A DNA stretch of 64,000 nucleotides, from positions 1,608,501 to 1,672,500 of the forward strand of contig NZ_CP073581.1 in NCBI RefSeq assembly GCF_018200035.1, in the 5' to 3' direction. Below, one piece after another: positions 26,461-35,991 of this stretch. This stretch comes from Sulfitobacter albidus (GTDB lineage: Bacteria > Pseudomonadota > Alphaproteobacteria > Rhodobacterales > Rhodobacteraceae). Within the stretch, counting starts at the first letter, position 1. Each line of letters starts with the position of its first letter. The notes beneath the pieces are model-generated. The model searched no databases and was not told where the DNA came from. It worked only from the letters and a program-made list of their open reading frames with translations. The position numbers and the translations under genes are program-made.

Positions 26461-26614
26461 GCCCTGCCCCGTTTCTGCTGTCTCCGGCCAGAACACCGCA
26501 CATGCGCCATCCCGGGCCGACGCTCCCGTTATTCCAGACACAGTCTCATTAATAATCCTGCAGATGCAACCACATTCGCCGCGCCTGCGCCATGATCTTG
26601 AAGCGCGCCGGGCT

Positions 26615-26643
26615 TTGACATAGACCGAAAGGGAAGATCCGAT
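26615..26643 (+). promoter_or_regulatory. Candidate promoter of fabI
   Basis: A perfect TTGACA (26615-26620) is followed after 17 bp by TCCGAT (26638-26643), with the fabI ATG 17 bp beyond. The -35 is excellent and the -10 weak, so the transcript leader would be very short. Confidence 0.4.
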
Positions 26644-26659
26644 TTGAAAGGCGTGTACG

Positions 26660-27466
26660 ATGTCCAATAACCTGATGGCCGGCAAACGGGGGCTGATCAT
26701 GGGATTGGCCAATGACAAATCCATTGCCTGGGGCATCGCCCGCCAATTGGCCGAAGCGGGTGCTGAGCTTGCGTTTTCCTATCAGGGCGAGGCGCTGAAA
26801 AAGCGGGTGGATCCGCTGGCGGCGCAGTTGGGCTCGGACATGGTTTTGCCTTGTGACGTTGGCGATGAGTCCTCGATCGACGCGCTGTTCGACGGATTGG
26901 CCGCCCGCTGGGACAGCCTTGATTTCATCGTTCACGCCATCGGTTTCTCCGACAAGAACGAACTGCGCGGCCGCTACGTCGATACCAGCCGCGCGAATTT
27001 TGCGATGAGCATGGACATCTCGGTCTATTCCTTTACCGCCGTGGTGCAGCGCGCCGAAAAGATGATGACCAATGGCGGCTCCTGCCTGACGCTCACCTAT
27101 TACGGCGCCGAAAAGGTGATGCCGCATTACAACGTCATGGGCGTGGCAAAGGCCGCTTTGGAGGCATCCGTGCAATACCTTGCCGAAGATTTGGGCAAAG
27201 ATGGGATCCGCGTGAACGCCATCTCCGCAGGTCCGATCAAGACGCTGGCGGCCTCGGGAATCGGCGATTTCCGCTACATCATGAAATGGAACGAGTATAA
27301 CTCGCCCCTGCGCCGCAACGTGACCATCGACGAGGTCGGCAAATCGGCGCTGTTTTTGCTCAGCGATCTGGGCTCCGGCACCACGGGGGAGAACCTGCAC
27401 GTGGATGCGGGCTACCACGTCGTCGGGATGAAGGCCGTGGATGCGCCGGATATGGCCAAGGGATAG
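26660..27466 (+). CDS. fabI: Enoyl-[acyl-carrier-protein] reductase (NADH)
   Basis: 268 aa SDR-fold enzyme that performs the last reduction of each fatty-acid elongation cycle. FabI signatures are present: [13 protein letters not shown] (16-28) at the cofactor site, and catalytic Y147, Y157 and K164 in [16 protein letters not shown] with the FabI-type Y-x6-K spacing. [13 protein letters not shown] is the substrate-loop region. Start 26660 follows a GTGTACG leader. It is followed after 6 bp by the exporter gene, so the two are probably co-transcribed. Confidence 0.95.
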   Translation: MSNNLMAGKRGLIMGLANDKSIAWGIARQLAEAGAELAFSYQGEALKKRVDPLAAQLGSDMVLPCDVGDESSIDALFDGLAARWDSLDFIVHAIGFSDKNELRGRYVDTSRANFAMSMDISVYSFTAVVQRAEKMMTNGGSCLTLTYYGAEKVMPHYNVMGVAKAALEASVQYLAEDLGKDGIRVNAISAGPIKTLAASGIGDFRYIMKWNEYNSPLRRNVTIDEVGKSALFLLSDLGSGTTGENLHVDAGYHVVGMKAVDAPDMAKG

Positions 27467-27472
27467 CGGCGC

Positions 27473-28075
27473 GTGACGGTCGAGAGCCTGCTGGCGTTCA
27501 ACGCCGTTCTCATCGCCTCGATCCTCAGTCCGGGGGCGGCATTCCTGATGGCTGTTCGCACGACCGTGGCCGCGGGGCGCCGGGCGGGCGTGGTGACGGG
27601 CCTTGGCCTGGGTCTGATGGCTAGCCTTTGGACACTTGCAGCACTTCTGGGGCTGGAAGCTGTCTTCACGCTTTTCCCCTGGGCCTTCACCGCGCTCAAG
27701 ATCGGCGGCGCCGCGTACCTGATGTATCTTGCGGTCATGACGTGGCGCGGGGCCGATCGCTCGCTCAGCGCGGATGTGAAACCGGCGCGGCGCGCCTTTG
27801 CCGAAGGGATGCTTGTCAATCTGGGCAATCCCAAATCCGTGCTTTTTGCGGCGGCCGTCATCGTGGTGGTCTTTCCCGGCGATCTCAGCGGGCGGGAGAT
27901 CGCGCTGGTCTGGGCCAATCACCTGGTTCTTGAGATCGTGTTCTACACCGCCTGCGCCTTTGTGCTGAGCGCCCCGCTCGCGCGCGCGCAGTACCTGCGC
28001 CTCAAGCCGCTGCTGGACCGGGCGGCGGCGCTGTTGCTGGGCGGCTTTGGTCTGCGCCTGTTGCTGAACCGGTGA
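27473..28075 (+). CDS. LysE/RhtB-family amino-acid exporter
   Basis: 200 aa inner-membrane protein with six hydrophobic segments; the conserved LysE family start (FNAVLIASILSPGAAFLMAVRTTVAAGRRAG) and GMLVNLGNPKSVLFAAAVIV are both visible. Such proteins export amino acids or derivatives; the substrate cannot be told. GTG start at 27473, 6 bp after fabI. The stop overlaps the next gene as GTGA. Confidence 0.9.
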   Translation: MTVESLLAFNAVLIASILSPGAAFLMAVRTTVAAGRRAGVVTGLGLGLMASLWTLAALLGLEAVFTLFPWAFTALKIGGAAYLMYLAVMTWRGADRSLSADVKPARRAFAEGMLVNLGNPKSVLFAAAVIVVVFPGDLSGREIALVWANHLVLEIVFYTACAFVLSAPLARAQYLRLKPLLDRAAALLLGGFGLRLLLNR

Positions 28076-29049
28076 CATCCGTGAAACCGTCCCCGGAGAG
28101 TGCGCGCGCTGCCGCAGCCCTTGCAGACGCAGGCTTTGACGACTGGACGCTCGCCGTGATGGAGAACCGGGCCGACCACATCCGTGGCGGACGCTGCCTG
28201 ATCCGGGCGGCTGCGCCCGACGGCGCGCAGTCGATGGTGCTGAAGGTCTACGCCGAACCGGGTCAGGCGCAACTGCGCTTTGATCAGCTGACCGAGTTGC
28301 GTCGGCACACCGAACGGGTGGTGGCACCGGTTTTTCTGGACACCGCACGCAATCTCTACGCAATGCAGGATGCGGGGCGCACGACCCTCGCCGACGATCT
28401 GGGCGACGACGACGGAAGCGACTGCACCTTGGAGGCGATGCGCTGGTTGCAGAGTTTTGTCGCGCAAACCCCCACGATCAACAGCCGCTTTGATCCCGAA
28501 CCAACGATGGGCCACGCCAGACAGCTCTGCGACAGTCTCGATCCGCGCTATGCCCCGCGGGCCCGCCGCGCGCTGCGCTCCCTCACGCGGATGATGGCGC
28601 CCTATGCGGGTCACGAACGGGTGCATCACACCGTCTTTGGCGACATGAAACCCGAAAACCTGTGCCGAACGGCCCCCGGCGCGCCGCTGATCGGGATCGA
28701 CTATGTGGCGGCGGCAAAGCTGCCGCTGGAACGCGACGTCGCGCATTGGCTTGCGTGGATGCAGCAGCGCAACTGGCGCCGCGCGCTCAGCAATCGCCGG
28801 TTGCCGGGCGCAGGGGCCGACAGGGCAAACCTCGCCGCCGCACGGCAGGTGTTCGGGCCCGCCCTGGATCCGGGGCTGCTGCGCGCCTTTCTCTACGCGG
28901 GGATGATCGAAAAATGGGTCCGGGTGCGCCAGTTCCAGCGCTCCCCGGATCTTGTGCGCACGGTCGAGGTCCGGCTTGGCCTGCGCCCGCGCGTTGAGTT
29001 GCTGCGGCCTTCCCTCCGCCGTCTAATGGGGGTATTCCGGCAGCCATAA
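28072..29049 (+). CDS. Aminoglycoside-phosphotransferase/kinase-fold protein
   Basis: 325 aa with the landmarks of the APH/choline-kinase fold: K58 in VLKVYAEPG, the Brenner motif [10 protein letters not shown] with catalytic D191 and N196, and the metal Asp D210 in IGIDYV. The Gly-rich loop is poor. It probably phosphorylates a small molecule; nothing indicates antibiotic resistance, and the neighbours are housekeeping genes. GTG start overlaps the exporter stop (GTGA), giving translational coupling. Confidence 0.78.
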   Translation: MTSVKPSPESARAAAALADAGFDDWTLAVMENRADHIRGGRCLIRAAAPDGAQSMVLKVYAEPGQAQLRFDQLTELRRHTERVVAPVFLDTARNLYAMQDAGRTTLADDLGDDDGSDCTLEAMRWLQSFVAQTPTINSRFDPEPTMGHARQLCDSLDPRYAPRARRALRSLTRMMAPYAGHERVHHTVFGDMKPENLCRTAPGAPLIGIDYVAAAKLPLERDVAHWLAWMQQRNWRRALSNRRLPGAGADRANLAAARQVFGPALDPGLLRAFLYAGMIEKWVRVRQFQRSPDLVRTVEVRLGLRPRVELLRPSLRRLMGVFRQP

Positions 29050-29066
29050 GACAAAAGGACGCCGCC

Positions 29067-29585
29067 ATGGACAATCGCCTCCCCCACGAAAAAGGGTTCC
29101 ACATCAGCTGGGATCAGATCCACCGCGACAGCCGCGCGCTTGCGTGGCGGCTGGACGGCAAAGGCCCCGACGAGGGCGCCTGGCGCGCGGTCGTCGCGAT
29201 CACCCGTGGCGGCATGGCGCCCGCGATGATCGTCGCGCGCGAGCTGGATGTGCGCACCGTCGATACGATCTCGGTCGTGTCCTACCATTCGGGTGGCGGC
29301 AAGGCCGACCAGCGCCGCGAGGCGCGCGTGCTCAAATCCCCCGACGCCGAGGTGATGGGCGACGGTGAGGGCGTGCTGATCGTCGATGATCTGGTCGACA
29401 GCGGCAAGACACTGGAGCTTGTGCGCCAGCTCTATCCCAAGGCGCATTTCGCCACCGTCTACGCCAAACCCGAGGGCGAGCCGCAGGTCGATACCTTCAT
29501 CACCGGGGTGAGCCAGGATACGTGGATCTTCTTCCCGTGGGACATGGCGCTGCAATACGTCGAACCCTACCGCGGCAAGGATTGA
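29067..29585 (+). CDS. gpt: Xanthine phosphoribosyltransferase
   Basis: 172 aa type I phosphoribosyltransferase that salvages xanthine/guanine to the nucleotide with PRPP. The PRPP loop [13 protein letters not shown] is at 103-115, the flexible-loop region at about 70-90, and the ending [12 protein letters not shown] is typical of bacterial Gpt, where the aromatic tail contacts the base. Start 29067 is 17 bp after the kinase-like gene; 5 bp separate it from the aminotransferase gene. Confidence 0.93.
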   Translation: MDNRLPHEKGFHISWDQIHRDSRALAWRLDGKGPDEGAWRAVVAITRGGMAPAMIVARELDVRTVDTISVVSYHSGGGKADQRREARVLKSPDAEVMGDGEGVLIVDDLVDSGKTLELVRQLYPKAHFATVYAKPEGEPQVDTFITGVSQDTWIFFPWDMALQYVEPYRGKD

Positions 29586-29590
29586 TCCCG

Positions 29591-30775
29591 ATGAACGCAC
29601 CGCGCACCGCCACCACCTTTCCGCCCCCCGTGATGGAGGCGCGCCGCTGGCTGGAGGGCGCGAATTTCCGCCCCGACCGCCCGCTGATCAACGTCAGCCA
29701 AGCCGCCCCGGTCGACCCGCCCCACCCGGACATGCGCGCGGCCATGGCCGATGCGGTGCTCAACGACGAAAGCACGCATCTTTATGGCCCCGTCCTGGGC
29801 CTGCCGGATCTACGGCTGACCCTCGCGCGGCGCACCAGCGTGATCTACGACGGGGCCGTGACGGATGCGCAGGTGGCGATCACCTCGGGCTGCAATCAGG
29901 CGTTTGCCGCCGCCATCGCCACGCTCTGCGCCGAGGGCGACGAGGTGATGCTTCCGGTGCCGTGGTACTTCAATCACAAGATGTGGCTCGACATGGGCGG
30001 GGTGACCGCCGTTCCCCTGCCCTGCGACGGTGCGATGCAGCCGCAGATCGACGCCGCGCGTGCCGCGATTACCGACCGCACCCGCGCCATCGCGCTTGTG
30101 ACCCCCAACAACCCCACCGGGCAGGAATACCCACCCGCGCTGATGGAGGCGTTCTTTGATCTGTGCGCCGAGCACGGGATTGCGCTGATCGTGGATGAGA
30201 CCTACCGCGATTTTCACGCCGAGACGGGCGCGCCGCATACCCTGTTCAAGCGCGCGGATTGGGACAAGACCCTCGTGCACCTCTATTCGTTCTCGAAGGC
30301 GTACCGGCTGACGGGCCACCGTGTCGGCGCTGTTATTACCTCCGAGACACGTCTGGCTGAAGTCGAGAAGTTCCTCGACACCGTCGCGATCTGCCCCGCG
30401 CAAGTGGGCCAGCGCGCCGCGCTCTGGGGTATGGAGAACCTCGACCAATGGCTCGCGGGCGAGCGCGCGGAGATCCTGCTGCGCCGCGCCACCATCGCGG
30501 AGCTTTTCCCACCCTTCGCCGCCGATGGTTGGGAGCTGATGGGGCTGGGTGGCTATTTCGCCTACCTGCGCCATCCTTTCGCGCTGTCGAGCGCGGAACT
30601 GGCGCCGAAGCTGGTACGCGATGCGGGCATCCTGTGCCTGCCCGGAACGATGTTCCACCCCGAGGGCGGCGGCGGGCAAGAGCTGCGCATCGCCTTCGCC
30701 AACCTCGACGCGGGCGGCATCGCCACGCTGTTTGACAGGCTCGCCCATCTTGATCTGCCGCGCCGCACCGGCTGA
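29591..30775 (+). CDS. Pyridoxal phosphate-dependent aminotransferase class I/II
   Basis: 394 aa fold-type I aminotransferase. Features: TSGCNQAFAAAI, TPNNPTGQEYPP, IVDETYRDF and the PLP lysine in HLYSFSKAYRLTGHRVG; the C-terminal Arg is in QELRIAFANL. The family is close to aspartate/prephenate-type enzymes but the substrate is not fixed by sequence. Start 29591 is 5 bp after gpt. A 62-bp gap separates it from the isomerase gene. Confidence 0.9.
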   Translation: MNAPRTATTFPPPVMEARRWLEGANFRPDRPLINVSQAAPVDPPHPDMRAAMADAVLNDESTHLYGPVLGLPDLRLTLARRTSVIYDGAVTDAQVAITSGCNQAFAAAIATLCAEGDEVMLPVPWYFNHKMWLDMGGVTAVPLPCDGAMQPQIDAARAAITDRTRAIALVTPNNPTGQEYPPALMEAFFDLCAEHGIALIVDETYRDFHAETGAPHTLFKRADWDKTLVHLYSFSKAYRLTGHRVGAVITSETRLAEVEKFLDTVAICPAQVGQRAALWGMENLDQWLAGERAEILLRRATIAELFPPFAADGWELMGLGGYFAYLRHPFALSSAELAPKLVRDAGILCLPGTMFHPEGGGGQELRIAFANLDAGGIATLFDRLAHLDLPRRTG

Positions 30776-30837
30776 CGCCTTGCCCCCGTCAAAGCGGGCG
30801 GTAGACAGGCGCAAACACGCGAGCAAGGGGGCGCCTG

Positions 30838-32666
30838 ATGGCCCAGAAATCGAGCCTGTCGAAAACCGCCATGTGGATCCTGATGGGTCTGTTGTTCCTT
30901 GGCCTTGGCGGCTTTGGTGCTGTGAACCTCAGCGGGAACATCCGCACCATCGGCTCCGTGGGCGAGATGCCCGTGGGCGCGGACACCTATGCACGCGAAT
31001 TGCAGCAGGAATTGCGCGTCATCAGCCAGCAGGCCGGGCGGCCCATGTCATTCGCGCAGGCGCAACAGCTGGGGCTGGACCGTGCCGTACTGCAACGCCT
31101 GTTGCGCGACCGCGCGCTCGATCATGAGGCCCAGCAGATCGGCCTGTCCATCGGGGACGCGGCCCTGCGCGAACGCATCGTCGAGATCCCCGCGTTCCAG
31201 GGCATCAACGGTGAATTCGACCGCGAAGGCTATGCCCAGGCGCTGCAAAGCGCGGGCCTGAACGAGGGTGAGTTTGAGACCGGCCTGCGCGAGGAAGCCG
31301 CGCGCCAACTCATTCAGGGGCCATCGTGTCCGGCGTCGAAATGCCCGCCGCCTACGCGCAGACACTGGTTGACTACGTCGGCGAGACGCGCGATTTCACC
31401 TGGGTGCGGTTCGACGAGACCATGCTGGAGGAAGAGATCGCCGCCCCCGACACCGCCACGCTCAAGGCGTATTTCGAGGAAAATGCCGATGATTTCCGCC
31501 TGCCCGCGACCAAGCGGATCACCTACGCCTGGCTGAACCCCACCGACATCGTCGACAGCATCGAGCTGCCCGAAACCGAGCTGCGCGCCGAATACGCCGC
31601 GCGCGACGCGCAATACAATCAGCCCGAACGCCGTCTGGTGGAACGTCTGGTCTTCAGCGATCAGGACGCGCTCGATCAGGCGCTGGCGGCCCTTGAGGTC
31701 AATGGCACCACGTTCGAGGCCTTGGTCGAAGAGCGCGGTCTGGCCTTGCAGGACGTCGATCTGGGCGATGTCGCCCGCACCGATCTGGGCACCGCTGCCG
31801 ACGCTGTCTTTACGGCCGAAGCCGGTGATGTGGTCGAAGGGCCAAGCGGCCTTGGCCCCGCGCTCTTTCGCGTGAACGCCGTGCTGCCCGCGCAGACCGT
31901 CAGTTTTGAAGAGGCCGAGCCACAGCTGCGCGATGCGCTCGCCACCGACCGCGCCATCCGTCAGGTCGAAGCACTGGCCGAGGACTTCGACGACCAACTC
32001 GCCGGCGGCGCCACGCTGGAGCAATTGGCCGAAGAAACCGACATGACACTGGGCCAGATCGACTGGACCGCCGACACCAGCGAGGGCATCGCCGCCTATG
32101 AAGCGTTCCGCCGCGCCGCGCGCGACGTGACCGAGGGCGATTTTGCGCAGATCGACCAGTTGGAGGACGGCGGCATCTTTGCCATCCGCCTTGACGAAAG
32201 CCTGCCCGAGCGCGACGCAACCTTTGACGAGGTCGCGGATGACGTGACCGAAGCCTGGCGCGCCGATCAGATCGCACAGGCGCTGGTGGCCCGCGCCGAA
32301 GCCGCCCGCGATGCCGACACCCCGCTGGCCGAACAGGGCCTTGAAACCCGCGTCGTCACCGGCGAGGACCGCAGCGGCTTCATCACCGGCACGCCGCAGG
32401 GCTTCATGACCGCCGTGTTCGAAATGGAGCCGGGCAAAACCCGCATCCTGCCCGGCGACGCGAGCGCCGTTCTGGTGCGCCTCGATGCGATCACCCCCGC
32501 CGCCGACAACGCCGAGGCGCAGGCACTGGTGGGTGAGCTGCGCAACCAGCAGAACGAGGCGCTGGCGCGCGCCCTGTTCAACATCTTTGCCGACGATACG
32601 CTGGCACGTGCGGGCCAGAACATCGACCAGCGCGCGGTCAACGCCGTCAACGTGAACTTCCAGTAA
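30838..32666 (+). pseudogene. Periplasmic peptidyl-prolyl isomerase (PpiD/SurA-like), frameshifted as sequenced
   Basis: Two frames form one 609-aa protein: an N-terminal membrane anchor (about 12-34), a SurA-N-like helical chaperone part (about 40-160), then a long region with a degenerate parvulin domain (YNQPERRLVERLVFSDQ, about 260-380) and a C-terminal helical part. The first frame is good to RQLIQG (about 31318). The second is good from SGVEMPAAYAQ (31326) on. Adding one G in the GGGG at about 31317-31320 joins them as QGAIVSGVEM. As this foldase is normally retained in the group, an assembly error is likelier than a true pseudogene. The stop overlaps trpE by 1 bp (TAATG). Confidence 0.85.
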
Positions 32667-34177
32667 TGGCGCTGACCCCGGATTTCGAGACGTTCCGCGC
32701 GGCCTATGACGCGGGCCGCCCGCAGATCGTCTATACCCGGCTTGCCGCCGATCTCGACACGCCCGTCTCGCTGATGCTGAAACTCGGGGGGGCGGCGGAA
32801 AACGCCTTCATGCTCGAATCCGTCACCGGCGGGGAGGTGCGCGGGCGCTATTCGATCATCGGGATGAAACCCGATCTGATCTGGCGCTGCCGGGGCGAGA
32901 CCTCCGAAGTCAACCGTGCCGCGCGCTATGATCCCGACGCTTTCACGCCGATGCATGGGGGGCCGCTGGACGCGCTGCGCAGCCTTATCGCGGAAAGCCG
33001 TATCGAGCTGCCCGAGGATCTGCCGCAGGCCGCCGCGGGCCTGTTCGGCTATCTCGGCTATGACATGATCCGGCTAGTGGAACGGCTGCCGGATGTGAAC
33101 CCCGACCCGCTGGGTCTGCCCGATGCGGTGATGCTGCGCCCTTCGGTGATTGCCGTGCTCGACGGGGTCAAGGGCGAGGTCACGGTCGTCTCCCCCGCCT
33201 GGGTCACCGACGGGCAAACCGCGCGCGCCGCCTACGCGCAGGCGGCGGAGCGGGTGATGGACGCGGTGCGCGATCTCGAACGCTCCCCCGCCAGTGCCAC
33301 CCGCGATCTGGGGGAGGCCGCACCGGTGCCCGAGCCCGTCAGCAACTTTACCCGAGACGGCTACAAGGACGCGGTGCGCCGCGCGCAGGAATACATCAAG
33401 GCCGGAGACATCTTTCAGGTCGTGCCAAGCCAGCGTTGGGCGCAGGCGTTCCCGCAGCCGCCCTTTGCACTTTATCGCAGCCTGCGGCGCACGAATCCGT
33501 CGCCCTTCATGTTCTATTTCAACTTTGGCGGCTTCCATGTCGTCGGCGCCAGCCCCGAGATCCTTGTGCGGGTCTTTGGCAATGAGGTCACAATCCGCCC
33601 CATCGCGGGCACACGCCCGCGCGGCGCGACGCCCGAGGAAGACCGCGCGCTGGAGGCCGATCTGATGGCCGACGAGAAAGAGCTGGCCGAGCATCTGATG
33701 CTGTTCGATCTGGGCCGCAACGATGTGGGCCGCGTGGCGAAGATCGGCACGGTGCACCCCACCGAGGAATTCATCGTCGAGCGCTACAGCCATGTGATGC
33801 ACATCGTCTCGAACGTGGTGGGGGAGTTGGACGAGGGCAAGGACGCGCTCGATGCGTTCTTTGCCGGGATGCCCGCCGGCACGGTGTCGGGCGCGCCCAA
33901 GGTCCGCGCGATGCAGATCATCGACGAGCTGGAACCGGAAAAGCGTGGCATCTACGGCGGCGGCGTCGGCTATTTCAGCGCGGGCGGCGACATGGACATG
34001 TGCATCGCCCTGCGCACCGCCGTCATCAAGGACGAAACCCTGTATATTCAGGCCGGCGGCGGTGTCGTCTACGACAGCGACCCCGAGGCCGAGTTCATGG
34101 AGACGGTGCATAAATCCGGCGCGATCCGCCGCGCGGCCGAAGATGCCGCGCGCTTTGGCGGCAGCGGCAACGGCTAG
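32666..34177 (+). CDS. trpE: Anthranilate synthase component I
   Basis: 503 aa. With TrpG it converts chorismate and glutamine to anthranilate, the first step of tryptophan synthesis. Chorismate-site segments are intact: PIAGTRPRGATPEED, DLGRNDVGRVAKIG, AGTVSGAPKVRAMQIIDELE and RGIYGGGVGYFS. The N-terminal LLES-like element reads FMLESVTGGEVRGRYSIIGM, which binds the feedback inhibitor Trp. The start shares a base with the upstream stop (TAATG). The TrpG partner is separate, 3.7 kb downstream; no leader peptide with Trp codons was found. Confidence 0.95.
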   Translation: MALTPDFETFRAAYDAGRPQIVYTRLAADLDTPVSLMLKLGGAAENAFMLESVTGGEVRGRYSIIGMKPDLIWRCRGETSEVNRAARYDPDAFTPMHGGPLDALRSLIAESRIELPEDLPQAAAGLFGYLGYDMIRLVERLPDVNPDPLGLPDAVMLRPSVIAVLDGVKGEVTVVSPAWVTDGQTARAAYAQAAERVMDAVRDLERSPASATRDLGEAAPVPEPVSNFTRDGYKDAVRRAQEYIKAGDIFQVVPSQRWAQAFPQPPFALYRSLRRTNPSPFMFYFNFGGFHVVGASPEILVRVFGNEVTIRPIAGTRPRGATPEEDRALEADLMADEKELAEHLMLFDLGRNDVGRVAKIGTVHPTEEFIVERYSHVMHIVSNVVGELDEGKDALDAFFAGMPAGTVSGAPKVRAMQIIDELEPEKRGIYGGGVGYFSAGGDMDMCIALRTAVIKDETLYIQAGGGVVYDSDPEAEFMETVHKSGAIRRAAEDAARFGGSGNG

Positions 34178-34227
34178 ACTGGCGTGCCCGCCACCGGCTA
34201 GGGTCGCGGGATCGGAGATCTCCAGAC

Positions 34228-34950
34228 ATGCGCAGATTTTTCCACCGGCTCGCTGATTTCTACGCGACCGCGTCCGCCGCGACGCTGGGCGCGATTGGCA
34301 TCGGGCTGATCGGGCTTGTCGGCGCAGCCCAATCCGTGGCCCCCACCGGAGCGCCGCTTGCGGTCAAGGCGTTGGCACCCGTGCAACGTTGGGAACCGTT
34401 TGGCTGGAACGCCCACCAGCCTTCCATCCCGGCGTGGCAGCACGACAGCATGACGCAGCTTTCCCGAAAGGTGACGACCGAACCGTCGCCGCCGATGCTG
34501 GGCGTTCCGTTTGCGCTGACCATCTCGCTCGCCCCGCCTGACCCGCAGACCGTGCTTGATCCCGGCTGGTTCGCCGGTCTCTACCAGGTTCAACTGGAAC
34601 TGCCGGGCGCGTCGCAACTGCTGCCGAAGGGGCCGATGCCGCTTCCGGATACGCTCGCCCCGACGTGGGATGTCACGGTAGAGAATTTGCCCAACGGGCT
34701 GATGACCGGCTATGTGCACCTCAGGCAACTGGGGCCTGTCAAAAGCGCGCGGCTGGGTGTTGGCGACCCCCGGATCACCTTTGCCATCGTAGCCGAGCCG
34801 GACACGCGCGGCCTGTTCACGCGCTATCGCGACGACATCCTGTATTGGGTCAGTGTTGTCGGGGGACTGTGCAGCATTGCGGCATTTTTCGGTGCGATCC
34901 TCAAATGGATGCGACGCCGGTGGCGGCCCGACGGTCGTGCAGCACCTTAA
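34228..34950 (+). CDS. Membrane protein of unknown function with two transmembrane segments
   Basis: 240 aa, with one hydrophobic segment near the N-terminus (about 17-36, LGAIGIGLIGLVGAA) and one near the C-terminus (about 207-226, ILYWVSVVGGLCSIAAFFG) followed by a basic tail. The middle (about 40-200) is a periplasm-sized domain with beta-rich character and no Cys or recognised motif. It follows trpE by 50 bp and ends 14 bp before the converging next gene. I do not recognise the family. Confidence 0.7.
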   Translation: MRRFFHRLADFYATASAATLGAIGIGLIGLVGAAQSVAPTGAPLAVKALAPVQRWEPFGWNAHQPSIPAWQHDSMTQLSRKVTTEPSPPMLGVPFALTISLAPPDPQTVLDPGWFAGLYQVQLELPGASQLLPKGPMPLPDTLAPTWDVTVENLPNGLMTGYVHLRQLGPVKSARLGVGDPRITFAIVAEPDTRGLFTRYRDDILYWVSVVGGLCSIAAFFGAILKWMRRRWRPDGRAAP

Positions 34951-34964
34951 GACCCGCCCCGGCC

Positions 34965-35911
34965 CTAACGGTCCGCAGTCCGGTCCGGGCGCCACCGCCC
35001 GCCGTAGCCGAATTGCCGCGCGGCGGCCCCCGCAAACAGCGGCTCTTCGCGCACCAAAGTGGCCACTTCACGCGTGATCGTATTGCGCAGCGGGCCTGCG
35101 GCTGTCTTCTGCTGCAACGCAAGCGCTTCCAGCAACCGCTCCCCGGTGAGCGCATCAATACGGCCCGACTTCAGATGGCCGTTGATGATCCGGCCAACCC
35201 CCGCCGCACCCTCAAGCTCTATGAGGGCGGTGGCGTAGGCCCCCATGAAGGGGATATCGTTGCCCACCGCCACGGCCAGCCCCGAGGCGATCATCGGCGC
35301 AAGGCCACGATCCCCCGACAGGCCAGCCAGCAGAATGCGGATCGGAACAAGCGACGGATCCCCCCTTCGATGTCGGCGCGCAGGTCGGGCATCGGCGGCA
35401 GATCAAGCTGCTTGAGCATGCCGTAGGGCGCACGATCCAGCTCGCGCAGGGCCAGATAGCGGATATCGGCGTTTGGATCGGTCAACCGCTGGGCAAAGAA
35501 CGCAAGCCGCGCGCGTTCCTCGCCCAATTGCCAGTCGGACTGGCGCGCCATCACATCCTCGACCATGGATTGATAGCGGTCGTCCATCACCGCAATCTCG
35601 ACCCACGGCCCGTAGGAGCCATCGCGCGCGATCAGCACGTTTGCCCCCGGCTGCGCCTTGAGCCGGATCGCGGCCTCGGGGCCGACGCCAAGGGGCACGT
35701 CGGTCAATTCCGGACCAACAAGCGTCGCCACGGGATCGTAGCCGCGCGGATCGGCGGCGCTGCGCTTTACGATGGCGACCTGTTCGGTGCTCAAAAGCAC
35801 ATCGACCAGCGTCGGGTTCGGGGTGTAGCCGTGGAACGCGCAGGCCTGCGCCGTTCCTGCGGCAAGCATCCCGCCCAGAACCAATGCCAGAAATCTGTTG
35901 CGCATCCGCAT
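34965..35911 (-). pseudogene. Exported protein of unknown function, frameshifted as sequenced
   Basis: The frame from 35911 encodes a signal peptide (MRMRNRFLALVLGGMLAAGTAQA) and about 190 residues, including a HEAT-like stretch (NADIRYLALRELDRAPYGML). It then derails after DIEGG. Another frame continues with PIRILLAGLSGDRGLAPMIASG and TREVATLVREEPL to the stop at 34965. The break is in the C6 run near 35350 (G6 on the coding strand); one extra G restores a 315-aa protein. The start has a GGAG ribosome site. Family not recognised. Confidence 0.75.
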
Positions 35912-35991
35912 GCTGTCTCTCCTGTGTATGTGTACCACCCTAGGGGCGCCGGGCGCGTGTCGGCAAGCGCCGGGCGCACACAATCGCGTGG

